Part shown: in pieces, positions 8,100-16,091 of the stretch
How positions within the stretch are numbered: the first letter of the stretch is position 1
Layout of the letters: the number at the start of each line of letters is the position of its first letter
Origin: JAVJPJ01 sp040217295
GTDB taxonomy: Bacteria; Pseudomonadota; Alphaproteobacteria; Rhodobacterales; Rhodobacteraceae
Assembly: GCA_964460185.1 (NCBI GenBank)
Contig: CAYWTM010000045.1
Location: 1-22,942, forward strand
DNA: 22,942 nucleotides
Direction: 5' to 3'
Translations under genes and position numbers: made by a program
The notes under the pieces: model-generated
The model's database searches: none
What the model was told of the DNA's origin: nothing
The model's input: only the letters and a program-made list of their open reading frames with translations

Positions 8100-8127
8100 T
8101 TGATATTTTAAGCTTGAAATAAATTTA
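8100..8127 (+). promoter_or_regulatory. Putative promoter with AT-rich palindromic operator (8104-8121) for the tryptophan/anthranilate operon
   Basis: The 88-bp gap before the operon contains TATTTTAAG|CTTGAAATA (8104-8121), an 18-bp palindrome with 8 of 9 pairs matched, typical in size and composition for a MarR-family dimer site. It overlaps a possible -35 TTGATA (8100-8105) and fills the spacer to a weak -10 (about 8122-8127). A MarR gene is the third gene of this operon, so autoregulation by an aromatic or aryl-CoA ligand is a reasonable inference. The -10 assignment is weak. Confidence 0.5.
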
Positions 8128-8175
8128 GGTTCCTGCCAGCATCCCCTCGACGCCAGTGCGTTTCGGAGGGGTGTG

Positions 8176-10470
8176 ATGCGGATTGCGTGCCTTGGTGGTG
8201 GCCCGGCAGGGCTGTATTTCGCGATAACGATGAAGCTGCGCGATCCGGCCCACGAGGTGACGGTGATCGAACGCAACCGCGCCGACGACACCTTTGGCTG
8301 GGGCGTGGTCCTGTCGGACGAGACGCTCGACAATCTCGCTTCCAATGACCCGGTCAGCGCGGCGGCCATCCGCGAACACTTTGCCTATTGGGATGACATT
8401 GCGCTGATCAAGGACGGTCAGCGCATCGTATCGTCGGGGCACGGGTTTTGCGGCATCGGACGCAAGAAGCTGTTGATGCTGTTGCAGGCGCGCGCGCGGG
8501 ACGTGGGTGTCGACCTGCGCTTCGAGACCGAGATCGACAGCGCCGAGGCCTACCGCAAGGACTATGACCTGGTGGTTGCCAGCGACGGGCTGAATTCCCG
8601 CACCCGCCAGCTGTATGCCGACACCTTCAAGCCCGATGTCGATCTGCGCCTGTGCCAGTTCGTCTGGCTCGGCACCGAACAGACCTTTGCCGATGCGTTC
8701 ACCTTCATCTTCGAGCAGACCGAACATGGCTGGGTCTGGGCCCATGCCTACCAGTTCGACGACACGACGGCGACCTTCATCGTTGAATGCGCGCAGGACA
8801 CCTATGACAAGTTCGGCTTTGCCGACATGTCGCAAGAAGACAGCATCAAGACCTGTGAGGCGATCTTCAAGGATCATCTGGGCGGCCATGCGCTGATGAC
8901 CAACGCCCACCATATCCGGGGATCGGCCTGGATCCGGTTCCCCCGCGTTCTGTGCGAACGCTGGCACCATGACAACGTCGTCTTGTTGGGTGATGCGGCG
9001 GCGACGGCGCATTTTTCCATCGGGTCGGGCACCAAGCTGGCGCTGGAAAGCGCCATTTCGCTGGCCGACCTGGTGCAGGCCGGCCCCGATCTCGAAACCG
9101 CCTTTGCCCGGTACGAGGATGAACGCCGCCTTGAGGTGCTGCGCCTGCAATCGGCGGCGCGCAACAGCCTTGAGTGGTTCGAAAGCGTCGAGAGGTACCT
9201 GCATCTTGATCCGGTGCAGCTGAACTATTCGATGCTGACCCGGTCACAGCGGATCAGCCACGAGAACCTGCGCGAACGCGATCCGGAATGGCTGGCGTCG
9301 GCTGAACGCTGGTTCATGGACCAGGCGGGCATGCCCGCCGATGCGCCCACGCGCCCGCCCATGTTCACGCCCTTCGCGTTGCGCGACATGACCGTGAAGA
9401 ACCGGATCGTGGTCAGCCCCATGGCGCAGTACAAGGCCGTCGACGGATGCCCCACCGACTGGCATCTGATCCATTACGGGGAACGCGCAAAGGGCGGTGC
9501 GGGCCTCGTCTTTACCGAAATGACCTGCGTGTCACCCGAGGGCCGCATCACGCCCGGATGCCCCGGCCTCTATGCCCCCGAACACGAGGCCGCATGGGCA
9601 CGACTGGTCGATTTCGTGCACTCGGAAACCGACGCCAGGATCTGCTGCCAGATCGGGCATTCGGGGCGCAAGGGATCCACCCAGTTGGGATGGGAACGGA
9701 TGGATGCGCCCCTGCCTTCGGGCAACTGGGACGTGGTCAGCGCCTCGGCCATTGCATGGTCGCCCGAAAACCCGGTCCCGCGGGAGATCACACCCGCCGA
9801 GATGGAGGTGGTGAAAGCGCAATTCGTGGCCTCTGCCGAAATGGCGGTGCGTGCCGGGTTCGACATGATCGAACTGCACGCGGCCCATGGCTATCTGTTG
9901 TCATCCTTCATCTCGCCGGTGTCGAACATCCGCACCGATGCCTATGGCGGCAGCCTCGAGAACCGGATGCGCTACCCGTTGGACGTGTTCGCGGCCATGC
10001 GCGCGGTGGTGCCGGGCAACCGGCCCATGTCGGTACGCATTTCCGCCAATGACTGGATCGGTGATCAGGGGATAACGCCGGACGAGGCCGTGCGGATCGG
10101 TGCCATGTTTGCCGAGGCGGGGGCCGATCTGATCGACGTCTCCGCGGGTCAGACCTCGACCGGGGCGAAACCGGTCTATGGCCGCATGTTCCAGACGCCG
10201 TTTTCCGACCGGATCCGCAACGAGGCCGGGCTGACGACCATGGCGGTCGGCAATATCTTCGAGGCGGATCACGCCAATTCCATTCTGATGGCCGGGCGCG
10301 CCGATCTGGTGGCGGTGGGCCGCCCGCATCTGGCCGATCCCTACTGGACCTTGCACGAGGCCACCCGCATCGGCGATCGCGCGGCGCCCGACTGGCCCTT
10401 GCCGTATCTGCCGGCCCGTGATCAGGCCTGGCGTCTGGCCGACCGCGACGCGGAGGTCGCGCGCGCATGA
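8176..10470 (+). CDS. Bifunctional 2-aminobenzoyl-CoA monooxygenase/reductase-type enzyme (FAD monooxygenase + OYE-type oxidoreductase)
   Basis: A 764-residue fusion. Residues 1-390 are a group A FAD monooxygenase: GGGPAGL at 7-13, the DG motif ASDGLNSRTR at 135-144 and the GD motif LLGDAAATAHF at 270-280. Residues 395-764 are an old-yellow-enzyme-type FMN reductase: FTPFALRDMTVKNRIVVSPM, HAAHGYL at 568-574, DAYGGSLENR at 588-597 and a C-terminal VAVGRPHLADP. This architecture is known in salicylyl-CoA 5-hydroxylases and in 2-aminobenzoyl-CoA monooxygenase/reductase of Azoarcus evansii, which hydroxylates and dearomatises anthraniloyl-CoA. Linkage to a CoA ligase, kynA and kynU favours anthraniloyl-CoA as substrate; salicylyl-CoA is the alternative. 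GGAGGGG (8165-8171) supports the ATG at 8176 (a GTG lies at 8173). It is the first gene of the operon and overlaps the next by ATGA. Confidence 0.9.
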   Translation: MRIACLGGGPAGLYFAITMKLRDPAHEVTVIERNRADDTFGWGVVLSDETLDNLASNDPVSAAAIREHFAYWDDIALIKDGQRIVSSGHGFCGIGRKKLLMLLQARARDVGVDLRFETEIDSAEAYRKDYDLVVASDGLNSRTRQLYADTFKPDVDLRLCQFVWLGTEQTFADAFTFIFEQTEHGWVWAHAYQFDDTTATFIVECAQDTYDKFGFADMSQEDSIKTCEAIFKDHLGGHALMTNAHHIRGSAWIRFPRVLCERWHHDNVVLLGDAAATAHFSIGSGTKLALESAISLADLVQAGPDLETAFARYEDERRLEVLRLQSAARNSLEWFESVERYLHLDPVQLNYSMLTRSQRISHENLRERDPEWLASAERWFMDQAGMPADAPTRPPMFTPFALRDMTVKNRIVVSPMAQYKAVDGCPTDWHLIHYGERAKGGAGLVFTEMTCVSPEGRITPGCPGLYAPEHEAAWARLVDFVHSETDARICCQIGHSGRKGSTQLGWERMDAPLPSGNWDVVSASAIAWSPENPVPREITPAEMEVVKAQFVASAEMAVRAGFDMIELHAAHGYLLSSFISPVSNIRTDAYGGSLENRMRYPLDVFAAMRAVVPGNRPMSVRISANDWIGDQGITPDEAVRIGAMFAEAGADLIDVSAGQTSTGAKPVYGRMFQTPFSDRIRNEAGLTTMAVGNIFEADHANSILMAGRADLVAVGRPHLADPYWTLHEATRIGDRAAPDWPLPYLPARDQAWRLADRDAEVARA

Positions 10471-11186
10471 GACGGGTTCTGGTCACAGGTGGCGGAACGG
10501 GCATCGGGCGCGCTATCGCCCATGGCTTTGCCAGCGCGGGCGATCAGGTCACCATCGTGGGCCGCCGCGCTGACGCCTTGCACCAGGCCGCTGCGGGATT
10601 CGATATCACCACCCGTACGGCCGATGTCACCGATGAGGGCCAGGTGGCGGCGGTGTTCGACACGCCCTTTGACGTGGTGATCGCCAATGCCGGCGCGGGC
10701 ACGCCGGCCAAGCTGGCCGATACCTCGCTTGCGATGTGGAACAGCACTCTGGCCGTCAATCTGACCGGCACCTTCCTGACCTTTCGCGAGGCGTTGAAGG
10801 GGATGGGACCGGGCGGGCGCTTGATTGCCATCGCCTCGACCGCTTCATTGCAGGGTGGCGCCAATATCGCGGCCTACGCGGCAGCCAAACACGGGGTTTT
10901 GGGGCTGGTGCGCAGCCTTGCAAAGGAGATCGCGAAAAAAGGCATGACCTGCAACGCGATCTGCCCCGGCTTCGTTGACACCGAAATGGCCGATACCGCG
11001 ATCACGGGCCTGATGGCGCGGTTCGACATCGACCGCGACAAGGCCACCGGAATGGTCGTTTCGGGCAACCCGATGGGCCGTCTGATCGCACCTGAAGAGG
11101 TCGCGGCAACGGCGCTTTGGCTGGCGTCCGAAGGCGCCGCGTCGGTCAATGGTCACGCGCTGAGCGTATCGGGGGGGGAGATATGA
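10467..11186 (+). CDS. SDR-family NAD(P)-dependent oxidoreductase
   Basis: A 239-residue classical short-chain dehydrogenase/reductase. Cofactor motif TGGGTGIG at 7-14, NAG at 74-76, catalytic Ser124 (IASTAS) and YAAAK at 137-141, then the usual PGFVDTEM segment and a C-terminal SEGAASVNGHALSVSGG. No Asp is visible just after the second strand (VGRRADAL), so NADP preference is possible. In context it would reduce or oxidise a carbonyl/hydroxyl on the alicyclic CoA ester made by the upstream monooxygenase/reductase, as in 3-hydroxyacyl-CoA dehydrogenase steps; the precise step is inferred. It overlaps both neighbours by ATGA. An eight-G run at 11171-11178 lies at the 3' end and doubles as ribosome site for marR. 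Confidence 0.92.
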   Translation: MRRVLVTGGGTGIGRAIAHGFASAGDQVTIVGRRADALHQAAAGFDITTRTADVTDEGQVAAVFDTPFDVVIANAGAGTPAKLADTSLAMWNSTLAVNLTGTFLTFREALKGMGPGGRLIAIASTASLQGGANIAAYAAAKHGVLGLVRSLAKEIAKKGMTCNAICPGFVDTEMADTAITGLMARFDIDRDKATGMVVSGNPMGRLIAPEEVAATALWLASEGAASVNGHALSVSGGEI

Positions 11187-11656
11187 GTGTGATGACGGAA
11201 CCGACCACGACGCTGTCCAAGGACCGTCTGCGGCTTTGGCTGAAGCTTTTGAAGGTGCAAACCACGATCGAAGGCGCATTGCGCAGGCGCCTGCGTGACG
11301 AGTTCGGCACGACGCTTCCCCGCTTTGACGTGATGAGCGCGCTTGCCCGTCACCCCGAAGGCCTGCGGATGAGCGACATTTCCGGCCTGCTGAAGGTGTC
11401 GAACGGCAATGTCACGGGGATCGTCGACCGGCTGGTCGAGGATGGTCAGGCGCTGCGCGTTGCCGTGCCCGGTGACCGGCGCGCGCAACAGGTGCGTCTG
11501 ACGCCGGCCGGCAGCCGGGCGTTCGCGGAACAGGCCCGGGCGCATGAGGCATGGCTGTCGGACTTGATCCGCGCGCTGGACGGGTCTGCGATCGGCGCAT
11601 TGAGCCGTCAGCTGGACGCCGTCACCCATGACCTGGAGGATCGAGATGCGCTGTGA
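11183..11656 (+). CDS. MarR-family transcriptional regulator
   Basis: A 157-residue winged-helix regulator. An N-terminal dimerisation helix region (about 12-40) is followed by FDVMSALARHPEGLRMSDISGLLKVSNGNVTGIVDRLVEDG (split here by function: helix-turn-helix at about 62-88) and the wing with VPGDRRAQQVRLTPAG (95-110). The D-R-R pair in the wing is the classic MarR signature. It starts inside the stop of the SDR gene (ATGA) and ends overlapping the next gene, so it is produced from the same operon as the enzymes. MarR proteins of aromatic pathways often release DNA on binding the aryl-CoA intermediate; anthraniloyl-CoA is the natural guess here. The palindrome at 8104-8121 is a candidate binding site. 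Confidence 0.95.
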   Translation: MSVMTEPTTTLSKDRLRLWLKLLKVQTTIEGALRRRLRDEFGTTLPRFDVMSALARHPEGLRMSDISGLLKVSNGNVTGIVDRLVEDGQALRVAVPGDRRAQQVRLTPAGSRAFAEQARAHEAWLSDLIRALDGSAIGALSRQLDAVTHDLEDRDAL

Positions 11657-12446
11657 CGTGACCCATTTCCGCTGCGAGATCACCGACGGAATCGCGCGCA
11701 TCGCCCTGGACCGGCCCGAACGCAAGAACCCGCTGACCTTCGACAGCTATGCCGAATTGCGCGACTGGTTCCGCGACCTGCACCATGACGACACGGTCAA
11801 GGCCGTGGTGATCTTGCCCAATGGCGGAAATTTCAGCTCGGGCGGGGATGTGCACGAGATCATCGGTCCGCTGACCAGGATGTCGATGAAGGATCTGTTG
11901 AGCTTTACCCGCATGACCGGCGATCTGGTCAAGGCGATGATCGGCTGCGGCAAGCCGGTGATTGCCGCGGTGGACGGAGTCTGTGCGGGGGCGGGCGCGA
12001 TCATGGCGATGGCCAGCGACCTGCGCATCGGCACGCCGGGTGCAAAGGTCGCGTTCTTGTTCAACCGCGTCGGGCTGGCGGGGTGCGATATGGGCGCCTG
12101 CGCGATCCTGCCCCGCATCATCGGGCAGGGCCGTGCGGCCGAACTGTTGTACCTGGGTCGGTCGATGGGCGGTGAAGAGGGTGAAAGATGGGGGTTTTTC
12201 AACCGTTTGGTTGGAGCGGATGCGCTGGAAGACGCGGCCATGGACATGGCGGGCCGCATCGCTGCGGGCCCTGCCTTCGCCAACAGCATGACCAAGACCA
12301 TGCTGGCGCAGGAATGGTCGATGAGCCTGGACCAGGCCATCGAGGCGGAAGCCCAGGCGCAGGCCATCTGCATGCAGGGCAATGATTTCCGCCGGGCCTA
12401 CGCGGCATTCGTGGCGAGGGAAAAACCGGTGTTCGAAGGCGATTGA
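11646..12446 (+). CDS. Enoyl-CoA hydratase/isomerase family protein
   Basis: A 266-residue crotonase-fold protein. Oxyanion-hole segments are GNFSSGGDVHE (61-71) and VDGVCAGAGAIMAMASDLRIG (109-129, with AGAG as core). In the usual position of the first catalytic Glu of hydratases the sequence reads FLFNRVGLAGCDMG (137-150), with Asn140 where Glu is expected, while a Glu is kept in GRAAELL. A standard hydratase mechanism is therefore uncertain and a hydrolase or ring-opening role is possible. The start at 11646 is chosen because GGAGG (11635-11639) is 6 nt upstream; an ATG at 11628 lacks this. It overlaps marR by 11 nt. In this operon it would act on the non-aromatic CoA ester during beta-oxidation-like degradation. 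Confidence 0.92.
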   Translation: MRCDVTHFRCEITDGIARIALDRPERKNPLTFDSYAELRDWFRDLHHDDTVKAVVILPNGGNFSSGGDVHEIIGPLTRMSMKDLLSFTRMTGDLVKAMIGCGKPVIAAVDGVCAGAGAIMAMASDLRIGTPGAKVAFLFNRVGLAGCDMGACAILPRIIGQGRAAELLYLGRSMGGEEGERWGFFNRLVGADALEDAAMDMAGRIAAGPAFANSMTKTMLAQEWSMSLDQAIEAEAQAQAICMQGNDFRRAYAAFVAREKPVFEGD

Positions 12447-12454
12447 GGGCAGGG

Positions 12455-12492
12455 GCGAGGGGCCAGCCCCTCGCGCTCCCCGGGATATTTTT
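12455..12492 (+). other. Intra-operon GC-rich hairpin followed by a T-run (attenuator/processing-type element)
   Basis: In the 63-bp gap between the hydratase and acyl-CoA dehydrogenase genes a perfect 9-bp stem GCGAGGGGC-ca-GCCCCTCGC (12455-12474) is followed 13 nt later by TTTTT (12488-12492) in the context CCCCGGGATATTTTTG. The T-run is too far from the stem for a textbook intrinsic terminator. It is the largest gap inside the operon, where all other junctions overlap or nearly touch, so partial termination, RNA processing or mRNA stabilisation is possible. Confidence 0.5.
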
Positions 12493-12509
12493 GAAACAGA
12501 GAAGGGCAC

Positions 12510-13664
12510 ATGGCAGATCGCAGCTTTCTCGACTGGCCGTTTCTGGAAGACCGACACCGCGCATTCGCGCAGCGGTTGGATGCATGGGCGTGCGACAACC
12601 TGGGAATGGTCGAGCATGGTGATACGGATGCAGCCTGTCGCGATCTGGTGGCGCGCCTGGGGTCTGCCGGATTTCTGGAGGTGACAGGCTCGGATACCGG
12701 GGATCTGGATGTGCGGACCTTGTGTGTTGCGCGGGAGACCCTGGCGCGCTTCGATGGTCTTGCGGATTTCAGCTTTGCCATGCAAGGCCTTGGCACCGGC
12801 GCGATTTCCCTGTTCGGAACCGACCAGCAAAGGGCGCAATGGCTGCCCCTGACACGTGGCGGGCGCGCGATTTCGGCCTTTGCGCTGACCGAGCCGCAAT
12901 CGGGATCGGATGTGGCCAATTCCACCATGACCGCCACGCGCGACGGCGAGGAGTACATCCTCAACGGGGAAAAGACCTGGATCTCGAACGGCGGGATCGC
13001 GGATGTCTATACGCTGTTTGCGCGCAGCGAGGAGGCGCCGGGCGCCAAGGGGTTGTCGGCCTTCGTGGTGGCCGCGGATCTGCCGGGGCTGGAGATTGTC
13101 GAACGGCTCGACACGATTGCCCCGCATCCCCTGGCCACCTTGCGGTTCACGGATGCGCGCGTGCCGGCAAGCGCCATGATCGGTGCGCCCGGGCAGGGTT
13201 TCAGGGTCGCGATGTCGGTACTGGACGTGTTCCGCACCACGGTGGCGGCTGCGGCACTCGGCTTTGCGCGCAGGGCGCTGGACGAGGCGATGGACCGGGT
13301 GCAACACAGGCAGATCCAGGGTGCGCCTCTGTTCGATCTTCAGATGGTGCAAGGCCATATCGCGGATATGGCGCTGGATGTGGATGCGGCGGCCCTGTTG
13401 GTCTATCGCGCCGCCTGGGCCAAGGATACCGGCGCGCCGCGCGTGACGCGGGAGGCGGCGATGGCCAAGCTCTACGCGACCGAACAGGCGCAAAAGGTCG
13501 TCGACATGGCTGTGCAGCTCCATGGCGGGGACGGAGTGCGCGCTGGCAGCACGGTGGAACGGCTGTATCGCGAGATCCGGGCGCTTCGGATCTACGAGGG
13601 GGCCTCGGACGTCCAGAAGATCATCATCGCGCGCGCCAGCATGGCCGCGCATCAAGGGGGGTGA
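12510..13664 (+). CDS. Acyl-CoA dehydrogenase family protein
   Basis: FAD-dependent alpha,beta-dehydrogenation of an acyl-CoA, 384 residues, the usual length. The N-terminal helical domain is followed by the flavin/substrate segment FALTEPQSGSDVA (124-136) and WISNGG (157-162). The C-terminal part has QLHGGDGV and ends in RLYREIRALRIYEGASDVQ, where Glu363 of YEGASD takes the position of the catalytic base. GAAGGG (12501-12506) precedes the ATG. In the Azoarcus type of anthranilate breakdown an acyl-CoA dehydrogenase serves the beta-oxidation-like steps after dearomatisation, and its place between hydratase and CoA ligase genes fits. The exact alicyclic or open-chain substrate cannot be read from the sequence. 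Electrons would go to ETF, whose genes are not here. Confidence 0.94.
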   Translation: MADRSFLDWPFLEDRHRAFAQRLDAWACDNLGMVEHGDTDAACRDLVARLGSAGFLEVTGSDTGDLDVRTLCVARETLARFDGLADFSFAMQGLGTGAISLFGTDQQRAQWLPLTRGGRAISAFALTEPQSGSDVANSTMTATRDGEEYILNGEKTWISNGGIADVYTLFARSEEAPGAKGLSAFVVAADLPGLEIVERLDTIAPHPLATLRFTDARVPASAMIGAPGQGFRVAMSVLDVFRTTVAAAALGFARRALDEAMDRVQHRQIQGAPLFDLQMVQGHIADMALDVDAAALLVYRAAWAKDTGAPRVTREAAMAKLYATEQAQKVVDMAVQLHGGDGVRAGSTVERLYREIRALRIYEGASDVQKIIIARASMAAHQGG

Positions 13665-13669
13665 ACACC

Positions 13670-15286
13670 ATGTTTGCATCGGCCCATGAAGATACGTTCG
13701 CGCGCGACAACCTGCCGCCCGAAGCCGATTGGCCGGATTTGCTGCTGGACGGGTTCGACTATCCCGAACGGCTGAACGTGGGCTTTGAGCTGACCGACGC
13801 GATGGTGGCGCGCGGGTTCGGCGATCATACCGCGTTGATCGGCAACGGGCGGCGGCGAACCTACAAGGAGCTGACGGACTGGACCAACCGGATCGCTCAT
13901 GTATTGGTTGAGGATCTTGGTGTAAGGCCAGGTAATCGCGTTCTTATCCGATCGGCAAACAACCCCGCCATGGTCGCCTGCTGGTTGGCTGCGACCAAGG
14001 TGGGCGCGGTTGTGGTCAACACGATGCCGATGCTGCGCGCGACCGAATTGCAGAAATACATCGCGAAGGCCGAGGTCACGCTGGCGCTGTGCGATACGCG
14101 CCTGTTGGACGAGATGAGGGCCGCCGCCGGCGATGGGTGCCGGGTCGCGGGGTTTGACGGGACATCCAACCACGAGGCGGAGCTGGACCAGCTGGCGCTG
14201 GAAAAGCCGGTGCGTTTCGAGGCGGTGCAAACGGCACAGGATGATGTGGCGTTGCTTGGGTTCACCTCGGGCTCGACCGGAGAACCGAAGGCCACGATGC
14301 ATTTCCACCGCGATCTGCTGATCATTGCGGACGGCTACGCCAGGGAGGTGCTGCAGGTCACACCCGAGGATGTGTTCATCGGCTCTCCGCCGCTGGCATT
14401 TACATTCGGTCTTGGGGGGCTTGCGATATTCCCCCTGCGCTTTGGGGCGACGGCGACATTGCTTGAAAACGCCTCACCCCCCAACCTGATTGAAATCATT
14501 GAGAAATACAGGGCCACGGTCTGCTTCACCGCGCCCACGGCTTATCGTGTGATGCTGCGTGCGATGGAGGATGGGGCCGATCTGGGTTCGCTTCGCGCGG
14601 CGGTGTCGGCGGGCGAAACCCTGCCTGCGCCGGTATATGACGATTGGATTGCGAGAACCGGCAAGCCGATGCTGGACGGGATCGGCGCGACCGAGATGCT
14701 GCATATCTTCATCAGCAACCGTTTTGACGATCACCGCCCCGCCTGCACAGGGCGGCCGGTTTCCGGGTACGAGGCAAAGGTCATCGGGCCTGATGGCGCG
14801 GAAGTCCCGGAAGGGGAGATGGGGCGCCTGGCGGTGCGGGGCCCGACCGGGTGCCGCTATCTGAAGGGAGAGCGTCAGCGCGACTATGTGAAGGACGGTT
14901 GGAACATCTCCGGCGACACATTCTGGCGTGACGCGGACGGGCGGTTCCATTTCGCGGCGCGCAACGACGACATCATCGTATCGGCGGGCTACAACATCGC
15001 CGGCCCCGAGGTGGAGGCGGCGCTGTTGTCCCATGACGCGGTGGCGGAATGCGCCGTGATCGGCGCCCCTGACGAGGATCGCGGCCATATCGTCGAGGCG
15101 CATGTGGTGTTGCGCGAGGGGGCCGCGGCAAGCCCCGAGATGATCGCGGCGCTGCAGGCCCATGTGAAGGCCGTCATCGCACCCTACAAATATCCCCGTC
15201 GCGTGATCTTTGCGCAGGCCCTGCCCAAGACCCAGACCGGCAAGATCCAGCGCTTTCGACTGGTGCCAGGGGCGGGATCCTCATGA
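13670..15286 (+). CDS. Aryl-CoA ligase, probable 2-aminobenzoate (anthranilate)-CoA ligase
   Basis: AMP-forming acyl/aryl-CoA synthetase of the ANL superfamily, 538 residues. The phosphate loop FTSGSTGEPKAT is at 198-209; IGATEMLHIF is the adenine-binding region, SGDTFWRDADG the hinge-proximal motif, and the C-terminal lysine is K525 in KTQTGKIQRF. Length and the TEMLHIFISN stretch place it with benzoate/2-aminobenzoate-CoA ligases rather than acetyl-CoA synthetases. It would activate the anthranilate released by kynureninase, providing the substrate of the fused monooxygenase/reductase. A purine-rich AAGGGGGG ends at 13661, 8 nt before the chosen ATG; a GTG at 13661 is an alternative start. 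Benzoate- or 4-hydroxybenzoate-type substrates are less likely in this context. Confidence 0.9.
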   Translation: MFASAHEDTFARDNLPPEADWPDLLLDGFDYPERLNVGFELTDAMVARGFGDHTALIGNGRRRTYKELTDWTNRIAHVLVEDLGVRPGNRVLIRSANNPAMVACWLAATKVGAVVVNTMPMLRATELQKYIAKAEVTLALCDTRLLDEMRAAAGDGCRVAGFDGTSNHEAELDQLALEKPVRFEAVQTAQDDVALLGFTSGSTGEPKATMHFHRDLLIIADGYAREVLQVTPEDVFIGSPPLAFTFGLGGLAIFPLRFGATATLLENASPPNLIEIIEKYRATVCFTAPTAYRVMLRAMEDGADLGSLRAAVSAGETLPAPVYDDWIARTGKPMLDGIGATEMLHIFISNRFDDHRPACTGRPVSGYEAKVIGPDGAEVPEGEMGRLAVRGPTGCRYLKGERQRDYVKDGWNISGDTFWRDADGRFHFAARNDDIIVSAGYNIAGPEVEAALLSHDAVAECAVIGAPDEDRGHIVEAHVVLREGAAASPEMIAALQAHVKAVIAPYKYPRRVIFAQALPKTQTGKIQRFRLVPGAGSS

Positions 15287-15690
15287 CCTATCATGTGCAG
15301 CAAAAGGTGTTGTTCAAACACTGCGACCCTGCGGGCATCGTGTTTTATCCGCGCTATTTCGAGATGATGAACGATTGTGTCGAAGCCTTCTTCGACGAGG
15401 TGTTGGGCGTGCCGTTCGAAACGCTGCACGGCCACCACGCGGTGCCGACCGCCCAGATCGAAACGCGGTTCCAGGCACCCAGCCGCCACGGCGACCGGCT
15501 GGATCTGGCGCTTCGCCTGACGGCTGTGGGCGCCTCGTCGCTGGGGTATCAGATGACGGCGGCGTGTGATGGCGAGCCACGGTTTACCACCCATGCCACG
15601 ATCGTGTACGTCAACGACCGGGGCCGCCCGGAACGCTGGCCCGATGCCATGCGGGCAATATTCACCGACATACTGGAGGGCGACAGATGA
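15283..15690 (+). CDS. Acyl-CoA thioesterase, 4-hydroxybenzoyl-CoA thioesterase (4HBT) family
   Basis: A 135-residue hot-dog-fold thioesterase. The family signature HCDPAGIVFYPRYFEMMND (13-31) carries the catalytic Asp15, as in Pseudomonas-type 4-hydroxybenzoyl-CoA thioesterase and YbgC. It would hydrolyse an aryl- or acyl-CoA; in this operon it may remove dead-end CoA esters and free CoA, or release anthranilate again when the pathway stalls. The start overlaps the ligase stop by ATGA and the stop overlaps the next gene the same way. The signature establishes the family; the substrate is inferred from neighbours. Confidence 0.93.
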   Translation: MTYHVQQKVLFKHCDPAGIVFYPRYFEMMNDCVEAFFDEVLGVPFETLHGHHAVPTAQIETRFQAPSRHGDRLDLALRLTAVGASSLGYQMTAACDGEPRFTTHATIVYVNDRGRPERWPDAMRAIFTDILEGDR

Positions 15691-16091
15691 GCCTGAGGAT
15701 CATTCAGCCCGAAGGGTGGGCCCCGGCCAGGGGTTATGCCAACGGCATGCTGGCCGAGGATGGCACGCTGTATGTGGGCGGCCAGATCGGCTGGACCAGC
15801 GACCAGGTGTTCGAGGCGCACGATTTCATCGGGCAGATGGAGCAAGCCCTTCGCAACATCCGCGAAATCGTCGAAGCCGCCGGCGGCTCCCCCGACCAGA
15901 TCGCGCGCTTGACCTGGTACATCACCGACAAGGCCGAATACATGGCCCATCAGGCCGAGATCGGCGCGGCCTACCGCCGGGTCATGGGGCGGCATTTCCC
16001 GGCCATGGCCGTGGTGGTGGTCGCAGACCTGATCGAAGACGATGCCCTGATCGAGATCGAGGCCACCGCCAAGCTGCCGGTGGCGTCATGA
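15687..16091 (+). CDS. Rid (YjgF/YER057c/UK114) family protein without the RidA arginine
   Basis: A 134-residue Rid-fold protein. Recognisable segments are LYVGGQIGWTSDQ (28-40), QMEQALRNIREIVEAAGGSPDQIARLTWYITD (as two motifs around 50-81) and the C-terminal IEIEATAKL. RidA imine deaminases have PAR near the C-terminus, whose Arg binds the carboxylate of the imino acid; here the same place reads HFPAMAV, with Met107. That puts it in a non-RidA subgroup. Aminomuconate-deaminase-like and other pathway Rid proteins are often encoded with aromatic degradation genes. A role in hydrolysing the enamine/imine of the amino-oxocyclohexene carboxyl-CoA is attractive, because that substrate's carboxylate is masked as a thioester. 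GGAGGG (15675-15680) precedes the ATG. Confidence 0.92.
   Translation: MSLRIIQPEGWAPARGYANGMLAEDGTLYVGGQIGWTSDQVFEAHDFIGQMEQALRNIREIVEAAGGSPDQIARLTWYITDKAEYMAHQAEIGAAYRRVMGRHFPAMAVVVVADLIEDDALIEIEATAKLPVAS

Noticed and set aside
11171..11178. Run of eight G at the SDR/marR junction as a slippage site
   Set aside because: It works as a ribosome site for the overlapping marR start, and both frames are intact without slippage.
11622..13679. Long minus-strand open frame opposite the hydratase and acyl-CoA dehydrogenase genes
   Set aside because: Same GC-driven antisense effect; both plus-strand genes carry complete family motifs in the same interval.
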